The notes under the pieces are model-generated. The model was given only the letters and a program-made list of their open reading frames with translations, did not search any database and was not told where the DNA came from. A DNA stretch of 64,000 bases from Odontocerum albicorne (Eukaryota; Arthropoda; Insecta; Trichoptera; Odontoceridae): the NCBI GenBank assembly GCA_949825065.1, contig OX463841.1, forward strand, positions 19,104,479 through 19,168,478, given 5' to 3'. The translations under genes and the position numbers were made by a program. Below are positions 42,641 to 54,130 of the stretch, one piece after another. Position 1 is the first letter of the stretch; the number at the start of each line of letters is the position of its first letter.

Positions 42641-43262
42641 TGGACGAGGAATATTTTGAGATAAACAACACTTCTTTAGCTTATTTTGAAATATCGATAA
42701 GAATATACAATATAAATTATTCATTTATATTATAATATCCAGTATTCCCCCATTTACACGAATTCACATTAACGCGGTTTGTACTGTTGAAATAGTAAAT
42801 ACATAACCGTGACGTTTATTAACGTGTTCCTCGCGGGAAGCACAAACGCCTGTGATCTGATCTGTAGCATTCCTTTGTGTATTTTACGTAATGTTTAGTT
42901 TATCTCCTTTATTTAATGAGTCTCCTTAAGAGTAATGAGTATTATTTATTATCAGAAAATTACTTGAATGTCATGTTTACTTGGTGGTGTAATCAAATAT
43001 CAGTGATTCTAAACAAAATTTGCGTTTAAACTTAGAAATTAAAAAACGCCGAAATTGTGCCGCGCACAGGATTCGTGGAATTTGATTTTTAACGCGGTGT
43101 ACAGGTTAAGCCACAATTTGATTACTAAATCGGTTTTTTGCTACTCACAACATTGTGTTATTTGGTTTCTTGTTTAGCGAAACTATAAGAGCGACAACAG
43201 TACTCGTACCAATGAAGATCCATCTAGCGAGAGTGATTTTGAATAGGTACACCAAATTGTAA
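42641..43262. other. No gene seen
   Basis: AT-rich flank between Helitron copy 3 and a foldback MITE. An octamer TACTCGTA occurs near 43200. Confidence 0.5.
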
Positions 43263-43438
43263 GTATAGTACCCGGCAGTAAGTAATACACATCGGGCTTA
43301 AGATAGAGGCGGTCGCTATGTAGAGCGTCGTCTCTGTCGCACGGTCTGTTAGCGCATAGTGCGACAAAGATGACGCTCTACAAAGCGACAGTCTCTTTCT
43401 TAAGCCCGATGTGTATTACTTACCGCCGGGTACTATAC
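43263..43438. mobile_element. 176-bp foldback MITE
   Basis: Nearly the whole element is an inverted repeat: GTATAGTACCCGGCAGTAAG...CTTACCGCCGGGTACTATAC, continuing inward with TAATACACATCGGGCTTAAG and its complement and with GTAGAGCGTC/GACGCTCTAC around a short centre. It is non-coding. I could not identify the mobilising family from the ends. Confidence 0.85.
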
Positions 43439-43658
43439 CGTAATTTTTACTTATAAATAAATCGTATAGCTTTCGTCAAAGTTACGTTTTTATTAATTGT
43501 CAGTAAAACACAGGCTTATTAAATCAAATAACTTAAGCTTTTTTTAACTACGTAAGAATAGAATATCTAGAAATGTGTAAAAGATCTTCTATTTTACATA
43601 GCTTTTAACATCCATTAACGTGGTTTTCACTTACGTGCTGTTTTTCTGGAACAAATTG

Positions 43659-44195
43659 CCAGCGTTAATGAAGGGATTACTGTATTCCAAAACTTTCTTA
43701 ACACGACTTATCTCATGTCTTAGATATCGGAGTGACAAAATATCAATTGCCAGCGTTAATGAAGGGATTACTGTATTCCAAAACTTTCTTAACACGACTT
43801 ATCTCATGTCTTAGATATCGGAGTGACAAAATATCAATTGCCAACGTTAATGAAGGGATTACTGTATTCCAAAACTTTCTTAACACGACTTATCTCATGT
43901 CTTAGATATCGGAGTGACAAAATATCAATTGCCAGCGTTAATGAAGGGATTACTGTATTCCAAAACTTTCTTAACACGACTTATCTCATGTCTTAGATAT
44001 CGGAGTGACAAAATATCAATTGCCAACGTTAATGAAGGGATTACTGTATTCCAAAACTTTCTTAACACGACTTATCTCATGTCCTAGATATCGGAGTGAC
44101 AAAATATCAATTGCCAGCGTTACTGAAGGGATTATTGTATTCCAAAACTTTCTTAACACGACTTATCTTATGTCCGGAGTGACAAAATATCAACA
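43659..44195. repeat. 91-bp minisatellite, 6 units
   Basis: Units begin CCAGCGTTAATGAAGGGATT at 43659, 43750, 43841, 43932, 44023 and 44114, with AGCG/AACG alternating at one site (G, G, A, G, A, G). The last unit is truncated by about 10 bp. Alternation suggests duplication of a two-unit block. Open frames crossing it are coincidental. Confidence 0.95.
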
Positions 44196-46985
44196 AAAAA
44201 AATCGTCTCATATTCCATTAGTCTCGATAAAAACAATATTGTTTTGTTTTCAGGTAAAACTGATAGCTTATTTACGATAAGATGGAAAAGTAGATATACT
44301 CACGTTTGTATTATCTGGAAATGAGTTATGTTCAAAGCTTTGATATTTTATATTGCAATAATTACTAAACCATTGGCTGAGTATCCACGAAGGCTACGTT
44401 TATTTTCAATTAATATTCTTAACGTGGCTCAAGGGTAATTAATGCATCTGGTTTGAAAATTAAATCAAGATTATTGAGTAGATATACTCTGCTGAAATAT
44501 TTGTCACTTGTTCAAATTTCACATAAAGTAAACTATTTGTTGTTTGACAAGAAATTTTTATATACTCGTATAGTCTTGTTTTTATTCGGCCAGGGCTCAA
44601 ATTCTTGTCTTTTTGTTTTTTTTAGTCCAACATTAATATTTTCATCGTGAATAATAAATATAAAACAAATAAAATGTACCTCTAATGACATATTTATTTA
44701 ATGTAAAACAAATCGTATTATTTATTTTATGTTGTCCTTCGTACAGGTAAAACGTGTTTTGAGGATGCAGCTTTACCATATACTCGTATATAAAGTAATG
44801 TGCAGACTGACTACTAGTTTCAAGAAATCAGTCTGTATGTCAAAAAATATCACTCTACGAAGACCATTGTTTTTAAGACTGGTATCAGATTTAGTATAGA
44901 TCTAGATCGGTCAATCATGACACGTTTTCAATACTATTGGTTTCATACAACCTTAAAAGTTATATATTTATTAAATAATAAAAAAATAAATAAATAAGTT
45001 CCATTTTTGAGACAATGTCACAACGTTTTACATTTGCTGTGTATTTAAAACTGTTTTTTTTTGTAAATACTCTTGAACAGCGACTCGCCCAAAATCTACT
45101 TATCCGTTTCTTACAACCATTTTTTACCCATAGTGTATTAACACTTTATAATAATACTCGTATTTTGTCGTCCCTTCTCTACCTCGAATATTTCGGCTAA
45201 ACATTATGGAGCATAGCTTAGAACGGATACTGAGCGTAATCTTATTCCAACTAATTGGTTCAAACTACACAACCTTAAACTTTATCATTCATCCTAGTTC
45301 ACTGACTAAAAGTTTTTTTTTCAACTTATTTGAATTTGTATAAAGCGCTGAGCTAAATTCTTTCTGATTCGTGTTCTTCCCCTTCCCCTTCCCTGTCTGT
45401 TGGCATCGGGATCGGGATCAGCATTATGTGGTGGTTTATTGTACTAATAAATTGTTCATAATTCTGTTGAAAGACATCTTACCATTTTACCATTAAATAT
45501 ATATTATATGTAGCGGGACAACCACTGCAAATTTATATATTTTTTAATTTGTCGATAAATCTTTAAAAATATTCGGTTCAAATTCCACATAAATGTGATT
45601 AAAATAATTATAATACTAAAATTAAGTAGATCTATGATATTTTATATCCCTGTTTAAAAATATAACATAACCGCAACATTACTAAATTTGTCAACTTCTG
45701 AGACTACATATCATAGATTGGACAATCAATATGAGGATTGTATGGACGTCCATATTTCTGAATATGTACTTGCAAAAGTCAAGTGAAGAAGTTACCAGTA
45801 TGAATTGGATAAATTATGTTGGTTTGCTTTGTTATTGTGTTCGTCTTATACTATTTTTCCTGTTTTCTATGTGTTCGTCTTATTCTGTAGAAAATGTCGC
45901 AGCCATTATGAGCAGGCGCTACCTCCAGCTAGGGGCGGGGTACTCTTTGTTTTGTTTAAGAAATATACAGATTTTTAATAGTTTTTTAAAGGAAATGTTT
46001 AGCTATCAACTAAATAATTGAACAAGGAAGTAAAGACAAATAAATAAAAATAAGACCACTATATTACAGGTTTTGCCTAGTTCAGCGAATCTCCGCATAA
46101 TCTTGCGTCTGTAAATATTTATGGATACGTCATAACATATGTTATATGTACCTTTTCATTGGAGGTTAAATTTGTGTTGAGAATTACACTTTTGGATAAT
46201 ACGCTAATCAGGTATTCGTATCTACTATTCGAAAACAATTCAACCCAGTTCATTGATCTGTTTGTGCCGAATGCTCAATGTATTTTATGTCGGCGGAGAT
46301 TTACGTTGTCAATTCACTCACGAGACGAGGCTTCTTTTTGCAACAGTTTGCTCTTGGAATGGAAATAAACAAATCCAAATGGCGGTAATGTCGGAGAAAC
46401 CGATCCAGATCCCGGTATCTACAAGTGCCAATGTGTACGAGGTACGCGGGCGGCCTATGTTACGGATATTTTATTTTACCGAACCTTGGTCATTATTCAT
46501 TACTATTTGGTGATATAAGTGACGAACTCCTGCTAAATAATATTACGTTTATCAAATAAGAATATAAATTTTATGTCTTAATTGAATTAGTAAGTACTAT
46601 AAAGTGACAGAAGTGGAAAACAACGGCCATATACAGATTACGTTCTAGTAACTCAAGCACATGTACTCTCGCTTGAGAAAGTGAACGGGTATATTTAGAT
46701 ATAAACATATAGAGATATCTTTCTACACGGTGGGATGATAATACGATAATACGGGATCCTTGGTCAATTTCTTATAAATTTAAAAAGATCAATCAAAACT
46801 TGCGACGTTTTACGCTCTAAATCTTCTTAAAATTTGAATAAAGTCTGTCAATTTGTCTAAAACTTTTTCTAATTTGAATAATATTAAAACATACAAAAGA
46901 TTTATGCAAAATTTGGTTATTTTGCACATATTAGAAATTGATTAAAGGCCATAGATATTTAATTTGTGTAATAATATAATGCAAA
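44196..46985. other. No identified gene
   Basis: AT-rich. Short frames at 45731-46021 and 46159-46513 (plus) have no recognisable domain. 44855-44890 shares a GACCATTGTTTTTAAGACTG-type sequence with 29937-29955, possibly a dispersed repeat. Octamers occur near 44565, 44779 and 45151. Confidence 0.4.
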
Positions 46986-46989
46986 CGGG

Positions 46990-47570
46990 TGACACATTTC
47001 GTATTCGCTCACACGCGACACTACCCCTAGCGACACCTCTGCCCAGAACTACACTCGCCACGCCAGCTGAAGGGTTATCTCACCGGGGCTGCCTTGAACC
47101 AGACCGGTGACTTTACGAGTAGAAAGGAAATTATCGTCCGATGGCAGCGTAAGTATCGAGAGTCACCTTCTTGCGACCTTGTTTTAAAAAAGGCTCCGGA
47201 GTATTACACCGAACTCTATTCAATTCGACCGGCATAGCGAACTCTCGATGACCTGGCGCCATGATCATGATGCACGAGCGGGAGAAAATATCAAATGGCG
47301 ACTTATCCAAGTTTATTCTGTGGAATGCGTCGTCCTTGGTCAATGATCCTGACCTTGGCGTTGCATGCAAAGGTCGTCCTCTGCCGTTCTCTCCCTGCTT
47401 CGCCCCGTCTCCAGCTCAGCTCCAACCGGTTTGCGCTTCTAATCATCTTCCAGATATGTTTTTCCTCGTCTTGTTATTTTTCACGTTGCATTGGCGCTCG
47501 GAGATATCTAAAATTAGATTTCGCAAATGCATCAATCTCTGGCCGATCCATTGCTAAAATTCAAAGTACG
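46990..47570. other. GC-rich unique segment with ORFs on both strands
   Basis: Markedly GC-richer than the flanks. Minus strand 47370-47131 is open (79 codons, containing CIMIMAPGHREFAMPVELNR), and the plus strand is open at 47261-47573 in two frames. The competing frames mean coding cannot be claimed. No family recognised. It may be an exon, a CpG-rich regulatory region or captured sequence. Confidence 0.3.
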
Positions 47571-48237
47571 TAAGTATTTATAGTTTACCGACGCTTGATT
47601 GTTATTTTATTGTAAAAAATATCAATAAATCTCAAACACCGTGTCGAGAAGATTTCTTAGTTTTATTATTTGTGATCAATCCGCATAGTTTATTTTCCTG
47701 TCAATCGTGTTCTTATAATTAAAGCTCACGATCCAGATGGAAGGGAAAAATAATTACTTAGTGTTTTTATATAGTAACACTTATTCTATATGGAGACGGC
47801 AAGATCCTTCGTATTTCAACATATCATACATCATTCTACACATTATTTTGCGGTTCTCTGGCTCAACTTTGGAATGCTCGTCCTAGCCCAATACCGTCCT
47901 AGCCCAATACCGTCCTAGCTCAATAGCTTTATCCTTTTAAAAAGCATTATTTATCTAAAAATGTTTCTAATTCATATCATATACAATCCTCATTCTTATC
48001 CCTATTTTCCACGAGAATTATCTTTTGTTACTTTTAGTCTAATACGAGTATATTAATTTAATAAGTTTGAGACACGTTCATGGATACGGATAATAATTTT
48101 GAAACAATACTATAGCTGTTTGATTGGAAGAATATGAAAGATAGTAGTTAAAATTATTTTATAATATGAAAATTTAATTTATATTCTGGAGGAATAAATT
48201 TTTGCAATTCGAAAGTGTAACATTTTTGAGAATACAT
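47571..48237. other. No gene; 17-bp triplet repeat at 47884-47933
   Basis: CCGTCCTAGCCCAATA occurs three times in tandem. The rest is AT-rich without open frames. Confidence 0.6.
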
Positions 48238-48473
48238 ACTCGTATACGATTCAACCCGGCGGGTTTAATATCATGCGGCGATCTCTTCCAACCAATAAGA
48301 AAGATATTTAAGAGGCCGTAAATAAAAATCAGAATAGAACCTTTTAAAAATAAATGGGTTTCATTCCAATTTGTAGTACGAGACCCTGTGAATCCTTTTA
48401 AAAATAAATGGGTTTCAGCGGGAATCGAACCCGCAACTCCAATTTTTATGTGTCGTACTTAGGCCACGTATGA
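48238..48473 (-). mobile_element. SINE copy, minus strand, internally duplicated
   Basis: CAACCCGGCGGGTTTAATATC, GGCGATCTCTTCCAACC, GAGGCCGTAAATAAAAATC, then CCTTTTAAAAATAAATGGGT appears twice (about 48342 and 48395), and the tRNA-like part (GCGGGAATCGAACCCGCAAC, a clear B-box) ends at TTAGGCCACG. The internal duplication is local. The tail's TATACTCGTATACG carries the octamer. Confidence 0.75.
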
Positions 48474-48604
48474 TGTTGATTTAATGTCATAATGTAAGCA
48501 TTAGATCACTCTGAACGCACATACGAAGGCATGCGAAGTGCGTTTGCCTCATTATTAGATGACACTAAGTATACTCAGCGGACAAAAGCACTCGATGAAT
48601 ATTT

Positions 48605-48823
48605 ATGATGCGGTCTGCCGGGGACAGAATGGCCCAGCGTCCAGAATCCGGTGGCAGTGGCGACCTCATCTCTGGCTCCCTCGTCACACCATGCGTACCC
48701 CGTGGTTGCTGTACATTGTTATACGAGTATGAGGCTGTGGTACCGATCGATACTGGTCTGGTTATACTGAGCGCGATTTCTCGTATACAGAGCTCGATTC
48801 ATGATGAAAAACTGATCGTGTAG
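48605..48823 (+). CDS. Unidentified 72-codon ORF in a GC-rich patch
   Basis: Open from ATG to TAG with the sequence of a GC-rich patch (MMRSAGDRMAQRPESGGSGD at the start, a hydrophobic stretch around TLLYEYEAVVPIDTGLVIL). No domain recognised. It carries an in-frame TACGAGTA octamer (YEYE). I cannot exclude a chance frame. Confidence 0.15.
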   Translation: MMRSAGDRMAQRPESGGSGDLISGSLVTPCVPRGCCTLLYEYEAVVPIDTGLVILSAISRIQSSIHDEKLIV

Positions 48824-48987
48824 ATGACAGAGTTAAGTCAATATTGATGTGTTTTAGGTAGTTTTGACTTTTTTTTTTGCATTGTGACATTTTGCAACAA
48901 TACCGTAATCTTACAACGTACATTTGTGTTATATATATATAAAAATATCTTATTTTTGAGTTCTGAAGCGGTATAATTTAGGGATCC

Positions 48988-49179
48988 AAATATTGCGGCC
49001 TAATTGACAAGACACCTCTCCCAACGTAGGAGTTGTGGGCTCGATTACCGTTAGTACACATTTCTTTTAAAAGGGTTTCAGCCTGGTTTTCACGTAAAGC
49101 CTCTTTAACATGGAAGAAATCACCACATGGAAATAAATCCGCCAGAATGTATTTATTGTAAACAACGAAAGTGTAATAC
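48988..49179 (+). mobile_element. SINE copy, plus strand
   Basis: GCGGCCTAATTGACAAGAC (diverged A-box), GTTGTGGGCTCGATTACC (B-box), AAAGGGTTTCAGCCTGG, TTTTCACGTAAAGCCTC, CACATGGAAATAAATCCGCC and tail AAAGTGTAATACAATT. The tail shows the state without a TACTCGTA insertion. Confidence 0.75.
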
Positions 49180-49192
49180 AATTATTCTAAAA

Positions 49193-49278
49193 AACTACAT
49201 ACTGTAGATATTACACTTATGATTTTCAGAAAAAAAGTACATACTGTAGATATTACACTTATGATTTTCAGAAAAAAA
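49193..49278. repeat. 43-bp direct duplication after the SINE
   Basis: TACATACTGTAGATATTACA then CTTATGATTTTCAGAAAAAAA, present twice in tandem. Non-coding. Confidence 0.9.
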
Positions 49279-49279
49279 T

Positions 49280-51375
49280 TCATTCAGTATATAGGTATAT
49301 AACTGAAATTTTCATATTATAAAATACATTAATCTTATAATGTACAGTAAAAGTATTTCTTTGTGTGTTTTTATTTAATTTATTTTAACTCTTTCATGTA
49401 AATACATCTGGCGGATTTATAATTTTTGTAGCAAAATCGATATTCATGACCATGACCATGATTTAAACTTAGTAAATTAAAACAATATGAATGCAATATC
49501 GCGCTTCAAATATAATAGATTACCAGAGCAGAAATGGTCCAAGTGCAAAGCGATCGAAATATAGTAGTGTTAGATGTGCTAAGGTTTAATTGTTCAAGAA
49601 GCAATTAAAAGTGCAGAAGAGGAATGGTCTTGATTCAAAGTGACATGAAGGACATTATTTGCATTTTAAAGTTAAATGGTTTAACTCCAATAAGAAAAAA
49701 ATAAAGATCGTTATTAAACACCAAGAAACACACGATCATTTAAGCCTTTCTGATCTGATGTTAATTACGAGTATACAAAGCATTCACCCGAACTGATGTG
49801 AATCTGCAAGGGTCTCCGGTCTCCACTGGCCGGACGTGTTGTCTTCTCACGTGGAGCTTCTATTATTGGACGCCTTTGATGTGGGAACTGTCTAGGGGCA
49901 GGACCGTGAAGCCATTGTTTTCGGCTTTAGTCTCAGTGTAAGATGCAACGTCCGCTCTGTGTACTCAGCGCCACAACCACACCATTGTACGCCCGTGCAG
50001 ACCTTGCGCTCTGCTCTGTCAGATAACATCCTCGTGCTAACTTGGGAGACTGGTGCTAAAATGCAGAGGTCAACTTTAATAGTTTTGTCACATTTGCACA
50101 CATAACTGGAAGACTTTCTCATATAATGAATGGTGTGTGCTTATCAACTAAATTTGGTAATCTTTTAATAAAATATAACAATTTTCTTTATTTCTCGCAG
50201 CTTTATAAATAATAAAAATTCAATACTAATAAAAAAAAATACAAAGCAAATAGTAACTAAACTCGAACCAAAACAGCAATTAAATACTTTTAAAACATAT
50301 TACGAGTACATAACAAACATGGAAATTGACAACTAAATTGAAAAAAAAACATTAAAACTTACACACAATCAAAACGGTAAAACTTAAGAACAATATTAAA
50401 AAATATATATGCCACAAGTATGTGATCAAAAATAAAAATTGATATTGCACTTTTAATTGAAAAAGTGCTTTTAATTCAAATAGTGCACTTGTAATACATA
50501 AACATTAGGGGAATTGTTATTTGTTTGAAAGAGTGATTTACTTATACTTTTATAGTGGTAGGTATAAAATAATTACAATTGTATAAATATTTCAGTTCAT
50601 CTCGACAAAGAACCTCTTAATGTTACTGTGATGTTTTTTTTTTATCGCAAGAGCATTTTAGATATATCATATGTACATTATAATATATACTCGTAGTACA
50701 GGAATTATTTAACCCTCGATGCTGCGTATTTTGTGAAAAATATTTTGTATAATTCCAACCCGTCTATAAATATATTAATTACATGTTTCAGAAACATTCG
50801 AAAAAAATAATTTCTCTCCTTGTATAATATATCTTGTTAAGATGAATGTAAAACACGATATCACGCTTCTTCATCTTTGACTTTTGCAGATTCGCGCTTA
50901 TTCAAAAGGTCACTGGAAGTAAATTGTGCAAAATCGTTTCGGGTTTTCTCGATGCCGCTATTTTTATCAGTAGAATAATGGCATAAATTTAGTATCAAAA
51001 CGCGCGTTTCTCATTCTATGACCAGCTTCTTATTGCATTAACAGTATCAATTTTACATATCATTACACTTTTTCTTGGCGTTTAATCGTAAAAGTGGCAC
51101 CAAGTTATTGAACTTGCATTGATGCTACGTTGCAGAGACGTAGAACTTTGGATTTTGCTTTAAATCATTTTGCGACTAAACACACCGGATTATTTTAATC
51201 GTTTTGTATGTCCAATCATATGTAGTTGAGTACTTTTGGAATGTCAAGAACCTTAATATAAACAATACTTGGAAGAGTTTTAAATTAACACTAAATTTTG
51301 TTAATTTTTGTTCACTTAACAATCCTACGCATATTGTAGTGTATCTTTATTATTGTCATTGATCCAGCATCTAGG
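49280..51375. other. No identified gene; GC-richer ORF on the minus strand at 49892-50122
   Basis: 49790-50110 is GC-enriched, and its minus strand is open for 76 codons (KVCTGVQWCGCGAEYTERTL within). No domain is recognised, though cysteines are frequent. The rest is AT-rich. Confidence 0.3.
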
Positions 51376-51570
51376 TTAAAATCCAGGTACAGTTCCATTA
51401 ACGTCACTAAGCCTTTGACAAGCGCCTGTTATTGCTAGGATGAACGAGTGGAGAGGAACAACGGGCCCTAGCGGGTGGATTTTGCTTGTAGATGCTTTAC
51501 CATCTGGCTCTGAACTGCCCAAGAGATCTCTTAATAGACTTAAAACAGGAATTGTGAGAATTAAAGACAT
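51376..51570 (-). CDS. Unidentified 64-codon ORF, possible exon
   Basis: MSLILTIPVLSLLRDLLGSS then EPDGKASTSKIHPLGPVVPL and HSFILAITGACQRLSDVNGT, with balanced codon use in a GC-richer stretch (51370-51740). It has a hydrophobic N-terminus but no clear signal-peptide cleavage or domain. It may be an exon fragment or a chance frame. Confidence 0.2.
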   Translation of the reverse strand: MSLILTIPVLSLLRDLLGSSEPDGKASTSKIHPLGPVVPLHSFILAITGACQRLSDVNGTVPGF

Positions 51571-51832
51571 GTCAAAATAGGGAATGTTGCGTGATGGATC
51601 GACTCTCTGTAACTGCTGTGAGCAGCAGTCTATACTATGCTTACTGCAGTCCCCGAGGAACCCAGTGTCTTACACAGCGAACTTGATTCGTGGAACGCTC
51701 AGCGCTGTCCAGTTGTCCAGAATTCTGAGCGCAAGTAATTTAGTGTCATTGATACGATAAGAAGAATAATATTTGGTTAATGCCTAATAAGGACATATTT
51801 AGGACAAGAAATTTCATTTTATTAATAATTAT

Positions 51833-52690
51833 TATACATCTTTTTGAGGTCTGCGAAAAGCCAACAGTCGCTGGGGGCCAAATCTGGAGAATACGGTGGG
51901 TGCGGAAGCAATTCGAAGTTCAACTCATGCAATTTGGCCATCGTTACCATCGACTTGTGACACGGTGCATTGTCCTGATGAAAGAGAACTTTTTTCTTCT
52001 TCATATGGGGGCGTTTTTTTGCAATTTCTGCCTTCAAACGCTCCAATAACGCTATGTAATATTCGCTATTGATGGTTTTTCCCTTTTCAAGGTGATCGAT
52101 GAATATTATACCATGCGTATCCCAAAATACGGAGACCATAACCTTCCCGGCCGACTGTTGAGTTTTTGGTCGCTTCGGACGACTTTCACCGACTGCTCTC
52201 CACTCAGCTGAATGCCGATTTGATTTCGGAGTATAGTGGTGGATCCAAGTTTCATCCATTGTCACATACCGACGCAAAAACTCCTGTTTATTTCGCGTAA
52301 ACAGTGCCAAACAGCGCTCTGAGTCATCGATGCGTTGTTTCTGTACCATTGTGCGCAAACGCGGCACCCATTTCGAAAAAAGCTCTTTCATGACCAAATG
52401 TTCATGCAAAATAGTGTAAACACTACCATATGATATCTTAAGGATGTCAGCTATCTCACGCAACTTTACTTTGCGATTTTCCATCACGATTTTGAGGGTT
52501 TTTTTTATGTTTTCTGGTGTAACAGCCTCATTTAGACGACCAGAGCGTTCAGCATCATTTGTGTCTGTACGACCGCGTTTGAAATCAGCATACCACCGAC
52601 AAATGGTTGTTTTCGACGGAGCAGAGCCCGGATAACACTTTTCAAGCCATCGCTGAGTTTGAACGATATTTTTTCAATTAAAAAGCAATG
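51833..52690 (-). pseudogene. Mariner transposase, nearly complete except the C-terminus
   Basis: A long open frame (52487-51822) plus an upstream part to about 52690. HTH blocks: WLEKCYPGSAPSKTTICRWY, ADFKRGRTDTNDAERSGR, ENIKKTLKIVMENRKVKLRE, IADILKISYGSVYTILHEHL. Catalytic core: YVTMDETWIHHYTP (D1), VFWDTHGIIFIDHLEKGKTI, VLFHQDNAPCHK (D2) and PPYSPDLAPSDCWLFADLKK (D3). 34 residues separate D2 and D3, the mariner DD34D signature. Long intact frames suggest a young element. The last 50 residues or so are lost with the 3' end. Confidence 0.85.
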
Positions 52691-52895
52691 TTTTATCAAC
52701 ACACGAAATTCGTTTTTTTCATTGTTTTGAAAATAGCAAAAGTAGCGTCACTACTGTAACTCAATGACACAATGTCGGAATGTCATAAAAATTTGACACG
52801 TAACTTCTAAAGGTTGGTATTAACTGAGAATGGTATGGATTTGTTATTAGAGGCGCCATCTGTTGGTAAGTCCCGGGACTTATTGATCGATGTGT
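51833..52895 (-). mobile_element. Mariner (DD34D) copy A, 3'-truncated
   Basis: The 5' terminal repeat on the minus strand is ACATCGATCAATAAGTCCCG then GGACTTACCAACAGATGGCG, ending near 52895 next to TA. The other end is lost: the element stops at 51833, within DLKKM, without a terminal repeat. The sister copy B (59467-60397) keeps that end but lacks the middle. Confidence 0.8.
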
Positions 52896-53344
52896 TATAA
52901 TAATACATTGAAGTAAATAGTACAAACAAGCAAACTACATCTGAAAAATGAATGATACTGGTAGTTATAAAAACGTTCATGAAACCAAATAGGAAATTGG
53001 TAACACAAGCGGAAGAGAAAACTTGGAGTATTTTTGTAGGTTAAAAAACCTTAAAAAGAAAATGTTTGAGTGACACTGACTAGGTGACATCTATGTTGTC
53101 CTTGGAGCAAAAAGTAACCGGACATTTGTGGCTATATTGTGTAAATGTCATTTAAGCTGGTAGAATTTGGTTTATTTTTTTCGATTTAATCCGACAGCGG
53201 ACGATAAAAATGAATGATTCAACCGACATTCACAAAATATTATTTTGCCTGAGCTTCAAACATTTGGCATCAGCAGTGGATTGGCTCTTTTTAAAAAACC
53301 ATTTGATTATACAATAATTTATATTAAATTACAAGTCTATTGTT
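52896..53344. other. No gene seen
   Basis: AT-rich, with no open frame or repeat recognised. Confidence 0.5.
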
Positions 53345-53660
53345 TTTTTCATCATCATCACCATCACGTCATGTACTATTAGGGTAGGTAGAATTAACAG
53401 ATCTCCACTTTATTATATTCTGGCATACATCGTTCGCTTCTGTCAAGTCTAAACACCTCACCATTCGTACTCTCCTGTTAAAAGGTTTTTCACTCCTCTT
53501 TCAGAATTTGATTGTGCCACATATTTCTAGGTCTTCCTAAACTTCTCTTACTTTCTATACTACTCGTACATATATATTTTGCAAATCTTACATAATAATC
53601 CTTCCTAAGTGGCCGAACCATCTCAATGCTTTGTTTTTCATCTTAAGCATTGAATTATTC
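53345..53660 (-). pseudogene. LINE 3' end, minus strand
   Basis: ATCACGTCATGTACTATTAG, then CATACATCGTTCGCTTCTGTC, ATTTCTAGGTCTTCCTAAAC and CCGAACCATCTCAATGC, the reverse complement of the LINE 3' blocks (AxPxxxW-F-G-H region). It carries a TACTCGTA octamer near 53561. It is directly followed by the Penelope-like remnant. Confidence 0.5.
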
Positions 53661-53664
53661 CACT

Positions 53665-54130
53665 TTTTTGTAACGGTATAACCCTACCGGTTTCAAGGCT
53701 TTCACCTCATTTTCAGGGGAACACAAACACGGCTAAATTCTGTTCGAACTGGCACCGATATACACGCTTCAACGGTTGGGGACATTCGGGTTGGGGACTG
53801 AGGGGTAAGGGAGGCATGGGATGGTTTCGACCAGGAGCGGATAAATTTTTGGGATATATGTATTTACCAGATGTTCGGATCGATGTACTGACTTAGAAAT
53901 TTTTAGGGCCTCTAATCTGTCCAATTTATTTCCGTTACTACTGATATATAAGAATTTGGCATCATGGATAGAAAAAGTGTGGTTTTCTACACAACATCAA
54001 TTTTTCTCCAATTCTTTAATCTGACATTTGAATCTTTCAACGCATTTTGAAATTAATAGCAAATGTTTCTTTGTAATGTAGTTGATTATTGATTTAACTG
54101 CAGCTGTGTTGTATGAATCATATAAGAAAT
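53665..54130 (-). pseudogene. Penelope-like element end with GIY-YIG-type remnant and hammerhead-like motif
   Basis: The minus strand from about 54100 reads NTAAVKSIINYITKKHLLLI, a stop, then HTFSIHDAKFLYISSNGNKL and DRLEALKISKSVHRSEHL. The pattern (A-K-x-L-Y...L-x-x-L-E-A-L-x-I) resembles the end of the GIY-YIG endonuclease of Penelope-like elements. A proline-rich tail and a stop follow (about 53790), then the hammerhead-like motif at 53667-53740 (CCCTGAAAATGAGGTGAAAG, CCTTGAAACCGGTAGGG). Terminal repeats of these elements are known to carry hammerheads, so the two observations support each other. The RT is absent. Confidence 0.45.
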
